From Prevotella sp. (GTDB lineage Bacteria > Bacteroidota > Bacteroidia > Bacteroidales > Bacteroidaceae), in assembly GCA_017965725.1 (NCBI GenBank), contig JAGCPK010000055.1:1-36510 (forward strand): a DNA stretch of 36,510 bases, in the 5' to 3' direction. The position numbers were made by a program, and so were the translations under genes. A model generated the notes under the pieces. It was not told the origin of the DNA, ran no database searches, and saw nothing but the letters and a program-made list of their open reading frames with translations. Positions within the stretch are counted from its first letter, which is position 1, and each line of letters begins with the position of its first letter. Positions 15,529 to 23,410 of this stretch are shown here, one piece after another.

Positions 15529-17581
15529 CAATCTTCAGGCCGAGCATCGTCAGGTCATCATTAGGATCGGCGCCATTGCGGAAGGCCTCTACATCAGCCT
15601 TCAGGCTCTCAACGGCCTGGCGGGCATTCTCAAACTTCGTGTTCTTAAGGATCTCCAACAGACGATCATCGCCAAACTGTTCCTGCTTGGTGTTCTCTGC
15701 CTCATTCAGACCATCGGTATAGATGAAGATACCGTGCCCTTTGATATTCTCAAGACGTTCGCCTTCAAACTCCAAATCCGGCCACAAGCCGATGGGGGCA
15801 TTGGGAAGCATCTCCAAGAACTCTGCCTGTGGAAGGATGACTGGCGGGTTGTGACCTGCGTTGCAATATTCCAAAGAACCCGTATTCAAGTCGGCAAGGC
15901 CCAGGAACATCGTGACGAACATGCCCTGTTCGTTATCGACAGCAAGGGCGCCGTTCATGCGGGTGGCAATCTCTGCAGGCTTCATGCCCTGAGTAGCCAA
16001 TGTACGGAAGAGACGGGTGGCCTGTGCCATGAAGAGTGAGGCTGGCACACCCTTTCCGCTCACGTCGCCCACACAGAAGTAAAGGCTGTCGCCTATCAAC
16101 AGGTAGCCATACAGGTCACCTCCCACCTCCTTGGCAGGCGTCATCGAGGCATAGAGGTCAAGTCCCTCACGATCAGGCGACACGTTGGGCACCATCGACA
16201 TCTGGATATCTCTCGCAATGCGCAGTTCACTCTCGATACGCTCCTTGGCAGCAGTGGTCTCCTCCAGTTTGTCGTAAGCCTGCTGCAATTTCTCATGGGC
16301 AGCAGCCAATTTATGGGTTGCCTTACGCTTGTGGAAAATATAGACAAAGAAGAACACGAAGACCAACGTCATTGCCACACCTGTAGCCACAAGTCGTTGT
16401 TGCAGGAGATCTGCCTCCTGATGGGCAATCTGAGCCTCTTTACCCTGCGTGTCGTAGATGGTAGCCAGTTCTGCTGTTGCACTGTTTTTCTGATTGATGA
16501 TAGCACTGTCGAGCAACGCAAGTATGCGTTGAGCCGCCACACGGGCAGAGTCGCCACGACCCGCCTCCGCATTGGCACGATACTTGGGAAGCATATACAA
16601 CTGTATATTGTCGAGCGAAGGCTCCATGCCCCAGTCGCTCAGCGTCTTGTCCAGATAACGGTAGTTTTCTGCTGCTTCCTTATAACGGTGGGCTGCCGCC
16701 AGATAGTCGGTGGAATTGATATGACCAGGACCTGTCTTGGAATAGTCCGTCTTCAAGAAGGCCTGGTAAGCCTTGGCTGCCTCTTCCGGCTTGTCGAGTC
16801 CCTGAAGGGCCACAGCACGCATAATCTCGATACGTCCCTGATACTCGTCGAAATATTCCACCCTCGCATCGGGTCGCTGACGGTATTTGTCGAGTAACAT
16901 CTCCGTACGGTCAATCCAATAGATCGACTCTGCATAACGTCGCATGTTGATATAAGCCATACTGGTATAGACCGTTCCAAGGACTGCCTCCTGGAATCCA
17001 CGACTCGTGCTGTCCGACTGCCAACGGTTGGTATAATGCTCACGTGCCTTGAGGAAACTCTCGTTGGCTTCCTTGTCCTGTCCGAGGTTCAACTGGCAAC
17101 AGCCGATATTGTTGAGAAGGATGGCATAGTCAATGTCGGAGCCGATACCCGACTCGTCCATCTTCTTCACAGCAGGAATAGCCACCCTGAGAGCCCCTTC
17201 GTAATCGCCTTTCACGAGCAACAACTCTGAGAGACGACGGGCGCACTTGTTGTAACTCAACTGATCCTCCTCGTTCTTGACTTCACACTCAACGGCTTTT
17301 CTGTAATACATCTCGGACATACGATTATGGCCCTCATGATAGTAGGCCACACCACGCCAACGGTTTGCATTGAGTGGAGAGATGATGCCAGCCGTTTCAA
17401 AACTGTCAGCCAAGAACCGCACACGATCATAATCCTTGATGGTACCTGCATCGAAGATGATGCTGTCAGCCTTACTGGCTTTCAGAGCCATCGTCTTTTT
17501 CGCCACGTTATTGCATGAGGCAAATAACGCAACAAATGAAATCAGCAACATACAATATGTTAGCCTAGTAAGCCCTCGCAT
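15524..17581 (-). CDS. Membrane-anchored TPR-domain SpoIIE/PP2C serine phosphatase
   Basis: With the start at 17581 the protein has 685 residues. Residues 1-23 are a signal sequence ending in a possible lipobox (LFASC, Cys23). Residues about 40-385 are TPR-like helical repeats (e.g. LNNIGCCQLNLGQDKEANES). A transmembrane helix follows at about 398-416 (LVATGVAMTLVFVFFFVYIF), then a short coiled coil (about 425-460) and a SpoIIE-type PP2C domain with metal-binding Asp in GGDLYGY (487-493), GDVSGKGVPASLF (505-517), YTDGLNEAEN and DDLTML near the end. This implies an extracytoplasmic TPR sensor coupled to a cytoplasmic phosphatase, probably acting on an anti-sigma-antagonist type partner not encoded here. 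The frame is open to 17662, but that upstream part contains the promoter, so 17581 is preferred. Confidence 0.9.
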   Translation of the reverse strand: MRGLTRLTYCMLLISFVALFASCNNVAKKTMALKASKADSIIFDAGTIKDYDRVRFLADSFETAGIISPLNANRWRGVAYYHEGHNRMSEMYYRKAVECEVKNEEDQLSYNKCARRLSELLLVKGDYEGALRVAIPAVKKMDESGIGSDIDYAILLNNIGCCQLNLGQDKEANESFLKAREHYTNRWQSDSTSRGFQEAVLGTVYTSMAYINMRRYAESIYWIDRTEMLLDKYRQRPDARVEYFDEYQGRIEIMRAVALQGLDKPEEAAKAYQAFLKTDYSKTGPGHINSTDYLAAAHRYKEAAENYRYLDKTLSDWGMEPSLDNIQLYMLPKYRANAEAGRGDSARVAAQRILALLDSAIINQKNSATAELATIYDTQGKEAQIAHQEADLLQQRLVATGVAMTLVFVFFFVYIFHKRKATHKLAAAHEKLQQAYDKLEETTAAKERIESELRIARDIQMSMVPNVSPDREGLDLYASMTPAKEVGGDLYGYLLIGDSLYFCVGDVSGKGVPASLFMAQATRLFRTLATQGMKPAEIATRMNGALAVDNEQGMFVTMFLGLADLNTGSLEYCNAGHNPPVILPQAEFLEMLPNAPIGLWPDLEFEGERLENIKGHGIFIYTDGLNEAENTKQEQFGDDRLLEILKNTKFENARQAVESLKADVEAFRNGADPNDDLTMLGLKIV

Positions 17582-17608
17582 GTACCTTTTCTTATATGAT
17601 TGACGGTG

Positions 17609-17616
17609 CAAAGATA
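17609..17616 (-). promoter_or_regulatory. Bacteroidetes-type -7 box for the phosphatase gene
   Basis: TATCTTTG on the minus strand, about 27 nt upstream of the chosen ATG at 17581. The -33 position is AT-rich without a clear TTG. It decides against the longer reading frame starting at 17662. Confidence 0.65.
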
Positions 17617-17700
17617 CAAAAAATTTCCAAACACGAAACAAAATCATCATATTTTTGAACAACTTTATTCAAAAGGATGGTTAATTTCCGTAAAAAATGA

Positions 17701-17729
17701 TTGAGTCAGCGAGATTTTGATTACCTTTG
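17701..17729 (+). promoter_or_regulatory. Bacteroidetes-type promoter for the ROK kinase
   Basis: TTG (17701-17703), an 18-nt spacer and TACCTTTG (17722-17729), about 40 nt upstream of the ATG at 17770. Confidence 0.75.
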
Positions 17730-17769
17730 TAACGTGATAATGAGTAATTAATTAAAAACCATAAAGAAT

Positions 17770-18759
17770 ATGAACGAACAAAACGCAACAATCAAACCGT
17801 ATGTCATCGGTTTGGATTTAGGAGGAACAAACTCTGTATTTGGCATCGTAGATGCCCGTGGTGACATCAAAGCCACAACAGCCATCAAGACTGGCGGCTA
17901 CGACAAGGTGGAGGACTATGTAGATGCCTGCGTGGAAGCCCTGCAGGTTATCATCGACCAGGTGGGTGGCATTGAGAAAATCAAGGCCATGGGTATCGGT
18001 GCGCCTAACGGCAACTATTATAGCGGCACAATAGAGTTTGCCCCCAACCTGCCTTGGGCACACGATGGTGTAGTGCCTCTGGCCAAACTGTTCAGCGAAC
18101 GGCTCAACAATATCCCCGTGGCGCTGACCAATGACGCCAACGCTGCCGCCATCGGTGAGATGGTCTATGGTGTGGCTCGTGGCATGAAGAACTTCATCGT
18201 CATCACATTAGGTACGGGCGTAGGCTCTGGTATCGTCGTCAACGGACAGTTGCTCTATGGACACGATGGTTTTGCTGGTGAACTGGGTCACGTGACGATG
18301 GTACGCGGCGAGGAAGGTCGTTCATGCGGTTGCGGACGTACTGGCTGCTTGGAGGCTTATTGCTCCGCTACTGGTGTGGCCCGTACAGCCAGAGAACTGC
18401 TAGCCAAGACTGACCGTCCCTCGATACTTCGTGAGATGGATCCCGAGAAGATCACCTCCCTCGATGTGTCTATCGCTGCAGGCAAGGGTGACGAACTGGC
18501 CAAGGAGATCTATGAGTTCACAGGTAAGATGCTGGGTGAGGCCTGCGCCGACTTCGCAGCCTTCAGTAGTCCCGAGGCCTTCATCTTCTTTGGTGGCATG
18601 GTAAAGGCTGGCGACCTGATCATGAAACCGATTCAGGAAGCCTACAATAATCATGTGCTGAAGATCTTCAAGAACAAGGCTCAGTTCCTGGTGAGCGGAC
18701 TCGACGGTGCTTCTGCTGCCGTACTTGGCGCCTCTGCCATCGGCTGGGAGATCCAATAG
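17770..18759 (+). CDS. ROK-family glucokinase
   Basis: A 329-residue sugar kinase of the ROK family, cytoplasmic, expected to phosphorylate glucose (or a related hexose) with ATP at C6. The ATP-binding motif GLDLGGTNS is at 14-22, catalytic Asp in TNDANAAAIGE (D122), and the ROK signature with GELGH (170-174) and the zinc-binding CGCGRTGCLE (186-195; C186, C188, C193 with H174). There is no N-terminal helix-turn-helix, so it is an enzyme and not a NagC/XylR-type repressor. It is monocistronic, with its own promoter and a hairpin terminator. N-acetylglucosamine or mannose as substrate cannot be excluded. Confidence 0.92.
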   Translation: MNEQNATIKPYVIGLDLGGTNSVFGIVDARGDIKATTAIKTGGYDKVEDYVDACVEALQVIIDQVGGIEKIKAMGIGAPNGNYYSGTIEFAPNLPWAHDGVVPLAKLFSERLNNIPVALTNDANAAAIGEMVYGVARGMKNFIVITLGTGVGSGIVVNGQLLYGHDGFAGELGHVTMVRGEEGRSCGCGRTGCLEAYCSATGVARTARELLAKTDRPSILREMDPEKITSLDVSIAAGKGDELAKEIYEFTGKMLGEACADFAAFSSPEAFIFFGGMVKAGDLIMKPIQEAYNNHVLKIFKNKAQFLVSGLDGASAAVLGASAIGWEIQ

Positions 18760-18786
18760 TCATCTTAAAATCTATGGCTAAAAAAT

Positions 18787-18818
18787 GAGGTTGGTGCAGG
18801 ACGCTACCAACCTCTTAA
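18787..18818 (+). terminator. Intrinsic terminator after the ROK kinase gene
   Basis: Perfect 9-bp arms GAGGTTGGT (18787-18795) and ACCAACCTC (18806-18814) followed by TTAATATAA. The T tract is weak. Confidence 0.65.
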
Positions 18819-18824
18819 TATAAT

Positions 18825-18863
18825 GATAAGGTGAATCAGCAAATGGCTGATAAGAATCTTATC
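18825..18863. other. Nested imperfect hairpin in the glucokinase-trp intergenic region
   Basis: An outer 6-bp pairing GATAAG (18825-18830) / CTTATC (18858-18863) surrounds an inner ATCAGC (18835-18840) / GCTGAT (18846-18851). A short alternative hairpin GATAAG-AAT-CTTATC uses 18849-18863. It lies between the terminator above and the trp promoter. The remaining sequence from 18864 to 18958 is AT-rich with no gene seen. Confidence 0.4.
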
Positions 18864-18958
18864 GGGGGCAAATATACGGTTTATTTACATTCTTTGCAAG
18901 TTTTTAGGCAAAAAAATGCACTTTTTCTTTCAATTTTTAAAAAAATAGGGCAGAAAAT

Positions 18959-18989
18959 TTGCAGAAAAGAACAATTATGTGTAATTTTG
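18959..18989 (+). promoter_or_regulatory. Bacteroidetes-type promoter of the trp operon
   Basis: TTG (18959-18961), a 20-nt spacer and TAATTTTG (18982-18989). Transcription should begin near 18995, about 25 nt before the leader-peptide ATG. Confidence 0.75.
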
Positions 18990-19018
18990 CACCCAGATTG
19001 ATACAAAAACGATAAGAT

Positions 19019-19063
19019 ATGAAATGTATGTATAACATTTGGTGGTGGCGCTCTCGAGATTAA
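19019..19063 (+). CDS. trpL: trp operon leader peptide (MKCMYNIWWWRSRD)
   Basis: A 14-codon ORF begins ATG at 19019 and ends TAA at 19061-19063. Codons 8, 9 and 10 are three consecutive TGG (Trp) codons at 19040-19048. Trp is normally the rarest residue, so a run of three in a tiny ORF between the trp promoter and trpB is a strong signature of ribosome-mediated attenuation. Ribosomes would stall here when charged tRNA-Trp is scarce, leaving the segment from 19066 free to pair downstream. The peptide itself probably has no other role. The ORF is too short to be found by usual gene callers. Confidence 0.85.
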   Translation: MKCMYNIWWWRSRD

Positions 19064-19065
19064 AA

Positions 19066-19143
19066 CAGTCGCGAGGCTCACAGCCGTATGTTATCACCAG
19101 AGATAGAAGAAGGCTCGTCGCGACTGCGGCGAGTCTTCTTTTT
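19066..19143 (+). promoter_or_regulatory. trp attenuator: antiterminator segment and intrinsic terminator
   Basis: The terminator has arms AGAAGGCTCGTCGC (19108-19121) and GCGGCGAGTCTTCT (19126-19139), 14 pairs with two G-U, loop GACT, then a T run to 19143. The competing antiterminator is CAGTCGCGA (19066-19074) pairing perfectly over 9 bp with TCGCGACTG (19118-19126), which covers the 3' end of the first terminator arm, the loop and the first base of the second arm. The antiterminator segment begins 3 nt after the leader stop codon, so a ribosome that finishes the leader would mask it and termination would follow. A ribosome stalled on the Trp codons would leave it free and transcription would continue into trpB 31 nt after the T run. 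Confidence 0.85.
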
Positions 19144-19174
19144 GTCAAAGATCACACAAAAACATCAAAATAAA

Positions 19175-20383
19175 ATGAAAGAAAACTATTTTGTAGATGA
19201 AAGAGGTTTTTACGGAGAATTCGGAGGAGCATATGTGCCAGAGATTCTCTACAAGTGCGTACACGACCTGCAGGATGCTTATCTGCCCATCATCGAGTCG
19301 GAGGAATTCAAACAGGAGTATCATGCCCTGTTGAAAGATTATGTGGGAAGACCTTCCCCCCTTTACTTCGCCAAGCGCATGAGCGAGCAATACGGCTGTC
19401 AGATGTACCTGAAGCGTGAGGACCTGAACCACACTGGTGCCCACAAGATCAACAACACCATCGGACAGATCCTATTGGCAAAGAAGATGGGCAAGACGCG
19501 TATCATCGCAGAGACAGGAGCCGGCCAGCATGGTGTGGCTACAGCAACTGTCTGCGCCCTGATGAACATGAAATGCGAAGTGTTTATGGGAGCCACTGAC
19601 GTAGAACGCCAGCACACCAACGTGGAACGTATGAAGATGTTGGGGGCTGAGGTGCATCCTGTTCGCACAGGTAACATGACACTGAGTGATGCCTGTTCTG
19701 AGGCCATCCGCGACTGGTGCTGTCACCCGAGTGACACCTTCTATATCGTGGGTTCTACGATGGGTCCGCACCCCTACCCCGACCTTGTGGCACGGATGCA
19801 GAGCGTTATCTCAGAGGAAATCAAATGGCAACTCGAAGAGAAAATCGGGCGCGACTATCCCGACTACCTCATCGCATGCATCGGTGGTGGTTCTAACGCT
19901 GCCGGTACCATCTACCACTATGTCAATGATGAGCGAGTGAAGATTGTACTGGCAGAGGCAGGTGGACACGGTTGGGATACGGACTACACTGCTGCCACCA
20001 TCCACAGAGGGACTGTCGGTATCCTGCACGGCGCAAAAATGCTGGTAATGCAGAATGAGGACGGACAGATCCAAGAGGCTTTCACAATCAGCGCAGGGCT
20101 CGACTATCCAGGTGTAGGCCCCATGCACTGTAATATGGCAAAGAAAGGCCGCACGATAGTGTTGAGTATCAACGACGACGAGGCCATCTACGGCGGTTAT
20201 GAACTGACACGTATGGAGGGTATCATCCCCGCCATCGAGAGTGCCCACGCCATCGCAGCCCTGAAGAAACTGACGTTCAAACCCAACGACGTGGTGGTGC
20301 TCACCGTCAGCGGACGTGGTGACAAGGATGTGGAGACGTATCTCAAGAACAAACAAATGGCAAAGGAATATGGAGACTTTTAA
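19175..20383 (+). CDS. trpB: Tryptophan synthase beta chain
   Basis: TrpB joins indole and serine to tryptophan using PLP. The start MKENYFVDERGFYGEFGGAYVPE at 19175 is canonical; the frame is open back to 19088 but that part is the attenuator terminator. The 402-residue protein has the PLP lysine K91 in NHTGAHKINN, ETGAGQHGVA with the catalytic Glu, the phosphate-binding GGGSNA, and LDYPGVGP. It is first in the operon, the usual Bacteroidetes order. Its 3' end overlaps the trpE start by 14 nt. Confidence 0.97.
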   Translation: MKENYFVDERGFYGEFGGAYVPEILYKCVHDLQDAYLPIIESEEFKQEYHALLKDYVGRPSPLYFAKRMSEQYGCQMYLKREDLNHTGAHKINNTIGQILLAKKMGKTRIIAETGAGQHGVATATVCALMNMKCEVFMGATDVERQHTNVERMKMLGAEVHPVRTGNMTLSDACSEAIRDWCCHPSDTFYIVGSTMGPHPYPDLVARMQSVISEEIKWQLEEKIGRDYPDYLIACIGGGSNAAGTIYHYVNDERVKIVLAEAGGHGWDTDYTAATIHRGTVGILHGAKMLVMQNEDGQIQEAFTISAGLDYPGVGPMHCNMAKKGRTIVLSINDDEAIYGGYELTRMEGIIPAIESAHAIAALKKLTFKPNDVVVLTVSGRGDKDVETYLKNKQMAKEYGDF

Positions 20384-21761
20384 ATACCAAACAACCAGTA
20401 AGACCATTCTGGCGGACCTCTATACCCCCGTCGGCGTGTATATGCGACTGAGGGATATCTATCCACAAAGTGCACTGATGGAGAGTTCCGACTATCACGA
20501 GAAGGACAACTCCCGTTCATTCATCGGCATCAATCCCATGGCGAGCGTTGCCATCGGACATGGTCAGGCCACCATCACCTTCCCCGACGGAAGCATAGAA
20601 CAGCATGAGGTGAACAAGGACTACCGCTCTGACAAGGCCATCCACGCACTGATAGACCGCATCAAGGTGACGGGCAATGATGCCAACGTATGCGGACTCT
20701 ATGGCTACACAAGTTTTAATGCCGTTCGCTATTTCGAGGACATCGCCGTGAAGGATGAGACACAGGAGCGTAACGACGCACCAGACCTCCTATATATATT
20801 ATATAAGGTGGTGATTGTGTTCGATCACTTTAACAACACACTGACCATCGTGTCGTTGGGAGACGAGGCGAAATTGGACACTATCTACAAACAGATGAAC
20901 AAAGCCAATGTCAAGGCCTATGATTTCCATCCGGTAGGTGAGACGACATCACCACTTACAGACGAAGAGCATAAGGCCAATATCCGCAAGGGTATCCAAC
21001 ACTGCCTGCGCGGCGACGTGTTCCAGATTGTGCTTTCACGTAGGTTCGTCCAGAAATACGAGGGCGATGACTTCAAACTCTATCGTGCCCTGCGCAGCAT
21101 CAACCCCTCACCCTATCTCTTCTATTTTGACTTCGGCGGTTTCCGCATCTTCGGTTCCTCCCCTGAGACGCATTGTCGTATCGAAGGCCGTCGTGCCTAC
21201 ATCGATCCTATCGCAGGTACTACAAAACGTACGGGCGATGCTGAAGCCGACCGCAAGGGAGCAGAATATCTGCGCAATGATCCGAAGGAGAATGCTGAGC
21301 ACGTGATGCTTGTCGATCTGGCACGTAATGACTTGAGTCGCAACTGCCACGGCGTGAAGGTTGATTTTTATAAAGACCTACAATACTATTCTCATGTGAT
21401 CCATCTCGTCAGCCGTGTCTCTGGAGAACTCGACGAGGACGCAGATCCCATCAAGGCGTTTATCGACACCTTCCCCGCTGGTACGTTGAGCGGAGCACCG
21501 AAGGTTCGTGCCATGCAACTCATCTCGGAATATGAGCCCCACAACCGTGGTGCCTATGGTGGCTGTATCGGCTACATCGGACTCAACGGCTCACTCAACC
21601 AGGCCATCACCATCCGAACCTTTGTCTCTCGCAATGGTGAACTCTGGTTCCAGGCTGGAGGCGGCATCGTGGCCAAGAGCAATGAGGAATACGAACTGCA
21701 GGAAGTGAATAACAAACTCGGTGCTCTTCGCAGAGCGATCCTTATGGCGGAGAAGATGTAA
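20370..21761 (+). CDS. trpE: Anthranilate synthase component I
   Basis: TrpE converts chorismate to anthranilate, with ammonia from TrpG. The 463-residue protein, starting METFKYQTTSK inside the trpB 3' end, has the feedback-site element LMESSD (36-41; E38, S39), a core with PIAGTTKRTGDAEAD, the metal and chorismate-binding LVDLARNDLSR, PAGTLSGAPKVRAMQ, and GCIGYIGLNGSLNQAITIRT. The frame is open to 20316, but the ATG at 20370, preceded by AAAGGAAT, gives the family N-terminus. Because the ES feedback residues are present, end-product inhibition by Trp is expected. Confidence 0.96.
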   Translation: METFKYQTTSKTILADLYTPVGVYMRLRDIYPQSALMESSDYHEKDNSRSFIGINPMASVAIGHGQATITFPDGSIEQHEVNKDYRSDKAIHALIDRIKVTGNDANVCGLYGYTSFNAVRYFEDIAVKDETQERNDAPDLLYILYKVVIVFDHFNNTLTIVSLGDEAKLDTIYKQMNKANVKAYDFHPVGETTSPLTDEEHKANIRKGIQHCLRGDVFQIVLSRRFVQKYEGDDFKLYRALRSINPSPYLFYFDFGGFRIFGSSPETHCRIEGRRAYIDPIAGTTKRTGDAEADRKGAEYLRNDPKENAEHVMLVDLARNDLSRNCHGVKVDFYKDLQYYSHVIHLVSRVSGELDEDADPIKAFIDTFPAGTLSGAPKVRAMQLISEYEPHNRGAYGGCIGYIGLNGSLNQAITIRTFVSRNGELWFQAGGGIVAKSNEEYELQEVNNKLGALRRAILMAEKM

Positions 21762-21763
21762 CC

Positions 21764-21796
21764 CCCATCAAACCCATTTAACCCATTAGACCCATT
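21764..21796. repeat. 9-bp tandem repeat spacer between trpE and trpG
   Basis: CCCATCAAA, CCCATTTAA, CCCATTAGA and a final CCCATT abut the trpG ATG. The same unit is seen after trpG at 22363. Confidence 0.75.
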
Positions 21797-22360
21797 ATGA
21801 AAATAGTCATCATCGACAACTACGACTCATTCACATATAATCTGAGTCATTTAGTAAAGGAACTTGGCGCAGAGGTGACAGTCTATCGCAACGACCAGTT
21901 CGAACTTTCGCAACTGGAGCCATTCAGCAAGATTATCCTCTCGCCAGGTCCTGGTATTCCCTCAGAAGCGGGCCTGCTGCTCGACGTCATCCGGACATAC
22001 GCTAGTAAGAAACCTATCCTCGGCGTCTGCCTTGGTCATCAGGCCATCGGAGAGGCGTTCGGGGGGAAACTGGAGAATCTCTCTGATGTTTTCCACGGAG
22101 TGGCCACGCCTGCCCATATTATCAGCGATGACCCGCTGTTCTCTGGTCTGCCCACAGACATCACCGTAGGGCGTTACCACTCCTGGGTTGTCTCAAAAGA
22201 AACATTCCCCGACTGTCTGGAGATTACCGCTGAGAGCGACGAAGGCCAAATCATGGCTCTGCGCCACAAGACCTTCAACGTGCGTGGCATCCAGTTTCAC
22301 CCAGAGAGTGTCCTCACCCCCGACGGACGTAAGATGCTCCAGAACTGGCTCTTCCTTTAA
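21797..22360 (+). CDS. trpG: Anthranilate synthase component II (glutamine amidotransferase)
   Basis: TrpG hydrolyses glutamine and passes ammonia to TrpE. The 187-residue class I amidotransferase begins MKIVIIDNYDSFTYNL, has SPGPGIPSEAG, the nucleophile C78 in GVCLGHQAIGEAFGG, and the H168/E170 pair in FHPES. It is a separate protein, not fused to TrpD or TrpE. It sits between two spacers made of the same 9-bp tandem unit. A dual role in folate synthesis (PabA) is possible, since TrpG and PabA are alike, but operon context favours tryptophan. Confidence 0.96.
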   Translation: MKIVIIDNYDSFTYNLSHLVKELGAEVTVYRNDQFELSQLEPFSKIILSPGPGIPSEAGLLLDVIRTYASKKPILGVCLGHQAIGEAFGGKLENLSDVFHGVATPAHIISDDPLFSGLPTDITVGRYHSWVVSKETFPDCLEITAESDEGQIMALRHKTFNVRGIQFHPESVLTPDGRKMLQNWLFL

Positions 22361-22362
22361 CT

Positions 22363-22389
22363 CCCATCAAACCCATTAAACCCATTCAC
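22363..22389. repeat. 9-bp tandem repeat spacer between trpG and trpD
   Basis: CCCATCAAA, CCCATTAAA and CCCATTCAC precede the trpD ATG by 3 nt. The first 15 bases, CCCATCAAACCCATT, are identical to the start of the trpE-trpG spacer. Confidence 0.75.
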
Positions 22390-22392
22390 AAT

Positions 22393-23403
22393 ATGGCACA
22401 AACAATGAAAGACATCCTGAACAGGATGCTGAACCACGAGGAACTGTCTCGTGAAGAAATGAAGAATATCCTGATTGGTATCACACAGAGTGAATATCCG
22501 ACAGAACAGATCACTGCGTTATTAACTGCCTTGCAGATGCGTGGCGTCACCGTCGATGAACTGCTCGGTTTCCGCGACGGTATCCTTGAGACGGGTGTAC
22601 CCGCTATTCTCAATGCTGACCGTTACATCGATGTCGTAGGCACTGGCGGCGACCGCAAGAACACCTTTAACATCTCAACAACCAGTTGTTTTGTTATTGC
22701 AGGTGCAGGCTATAAGGTGGCCAAGCACGGCAACTATGCCGCTACATCCGTTTCTGGTGCATCAAATGTGATTGCCCATCATGGCATCAAGTTCACTGAT
22801 GACATCGACAAACTGAACCGCAGTCTCAACGAAGCCGGCATCGTCTATCTACACGCCCAACTCTTTGCCAAGGCCATGAAGTTTGTTGGACCCATCCGCA
22901 AGGCACTGCAATTCCCGACAATCTTTAATTTACTAGGCCCACTGGTTAACCCTAGTCAACCCAGTTGTCAGTTACTCGGTGTGGCCAACCTCGACCAGAT
23001 GCGCCTCTACAACCAGGTCTATCAGAAAATCGGTATCGACTACGGTATCGTCAACTCCATCGATGGTTACGACGAGATTTCGCTGACCGGCGACTTCAAG
23101 GTGACCACCAAGCAGTACGAGCGCATCTTCAAGCCTCAGGACCTCGGTTTCGAGATTGCCAAGCCCGAGGAACTTGTGGGTGGTGCCACTGAGGAAGAAG
23201 CCGCTCAGATCTTCGACTCTGTTCTTGAGAATCGCGCCCTGCCCGCCCAAAAGAATATCGTTCTGGCAAACGCTGCTTTCGGTATCCAGGTATTGGAGAA
23301 GGGCGAGAAGACCATTGAGGAGTGCATTGCCATCGCCCGCGAATCCATCGACAGCGGTGCTGCTCTCCGCACTTTCAAGAAGTTCGTCGAACTAAACAGT
23401 TAA
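22393..23403 (+). CDS. trpD: Anthranilate phosphoribosyltransferase
   Basis: TrpD transfers phosphoribose from PRPP to anthranilate. The 336-residue protein has the PRPP/Mg loop VVGTGGDRKNTFNIST (81-96), KHGNYAATSVSGASNV (111-126; the usual KHGNRSVSS is changed but the KHGN is kept), and NLLGPLVNP. The length is typical. It stands alone, not fused to TrpG. The spacer to trpC is unusually long (142 nt) and holds a triplicated 27-bp repeat. Confidence 0.96.
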   Translation: MAQTMKDILNRMLNHEELSREEMKNILIGITQSEYPTEQITALLTALQMRGVTVDELLGFRDGILETGVPAILNADRYIDVVGTGGDRKNTFNISTTSCFVIAGAGYKVAKHGNYAATSVSGASNVIAHHGIKFTDDIDKLNRSLNEAGIVYLHAQLFAKAMKFVGPIRKALQFPTIFNLLGPLVNPSQPSCQLLGVANLDQMRLYNQVYQKIGIDYGIVNSIDGYDEISLTGDFKVTTKQYERIFKPQDLGFEIAKPEELVGGATEEEAAQIFDSVLENRALPAQKNIVLANAAFGIQVLEKGEKTIEECIAIARESIDSGAALRTFKKFVELNS

Positions 23404-23410
23404 TAAAATT

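Noticed and set aside
17582-17662. Upstream extension of the SpoIIE phosphatase gene
   Set aside because: The region contains the TATCTTTG promoter box and would place a basic segment in front of a good signal sequence.
19088-19174. Upstream extension of trpB
   Set aside because: This stretch is the attenuator terminator; translation of it would give a non-family N-terminus, and MKENYFVDERG at 19175 is the expected start.
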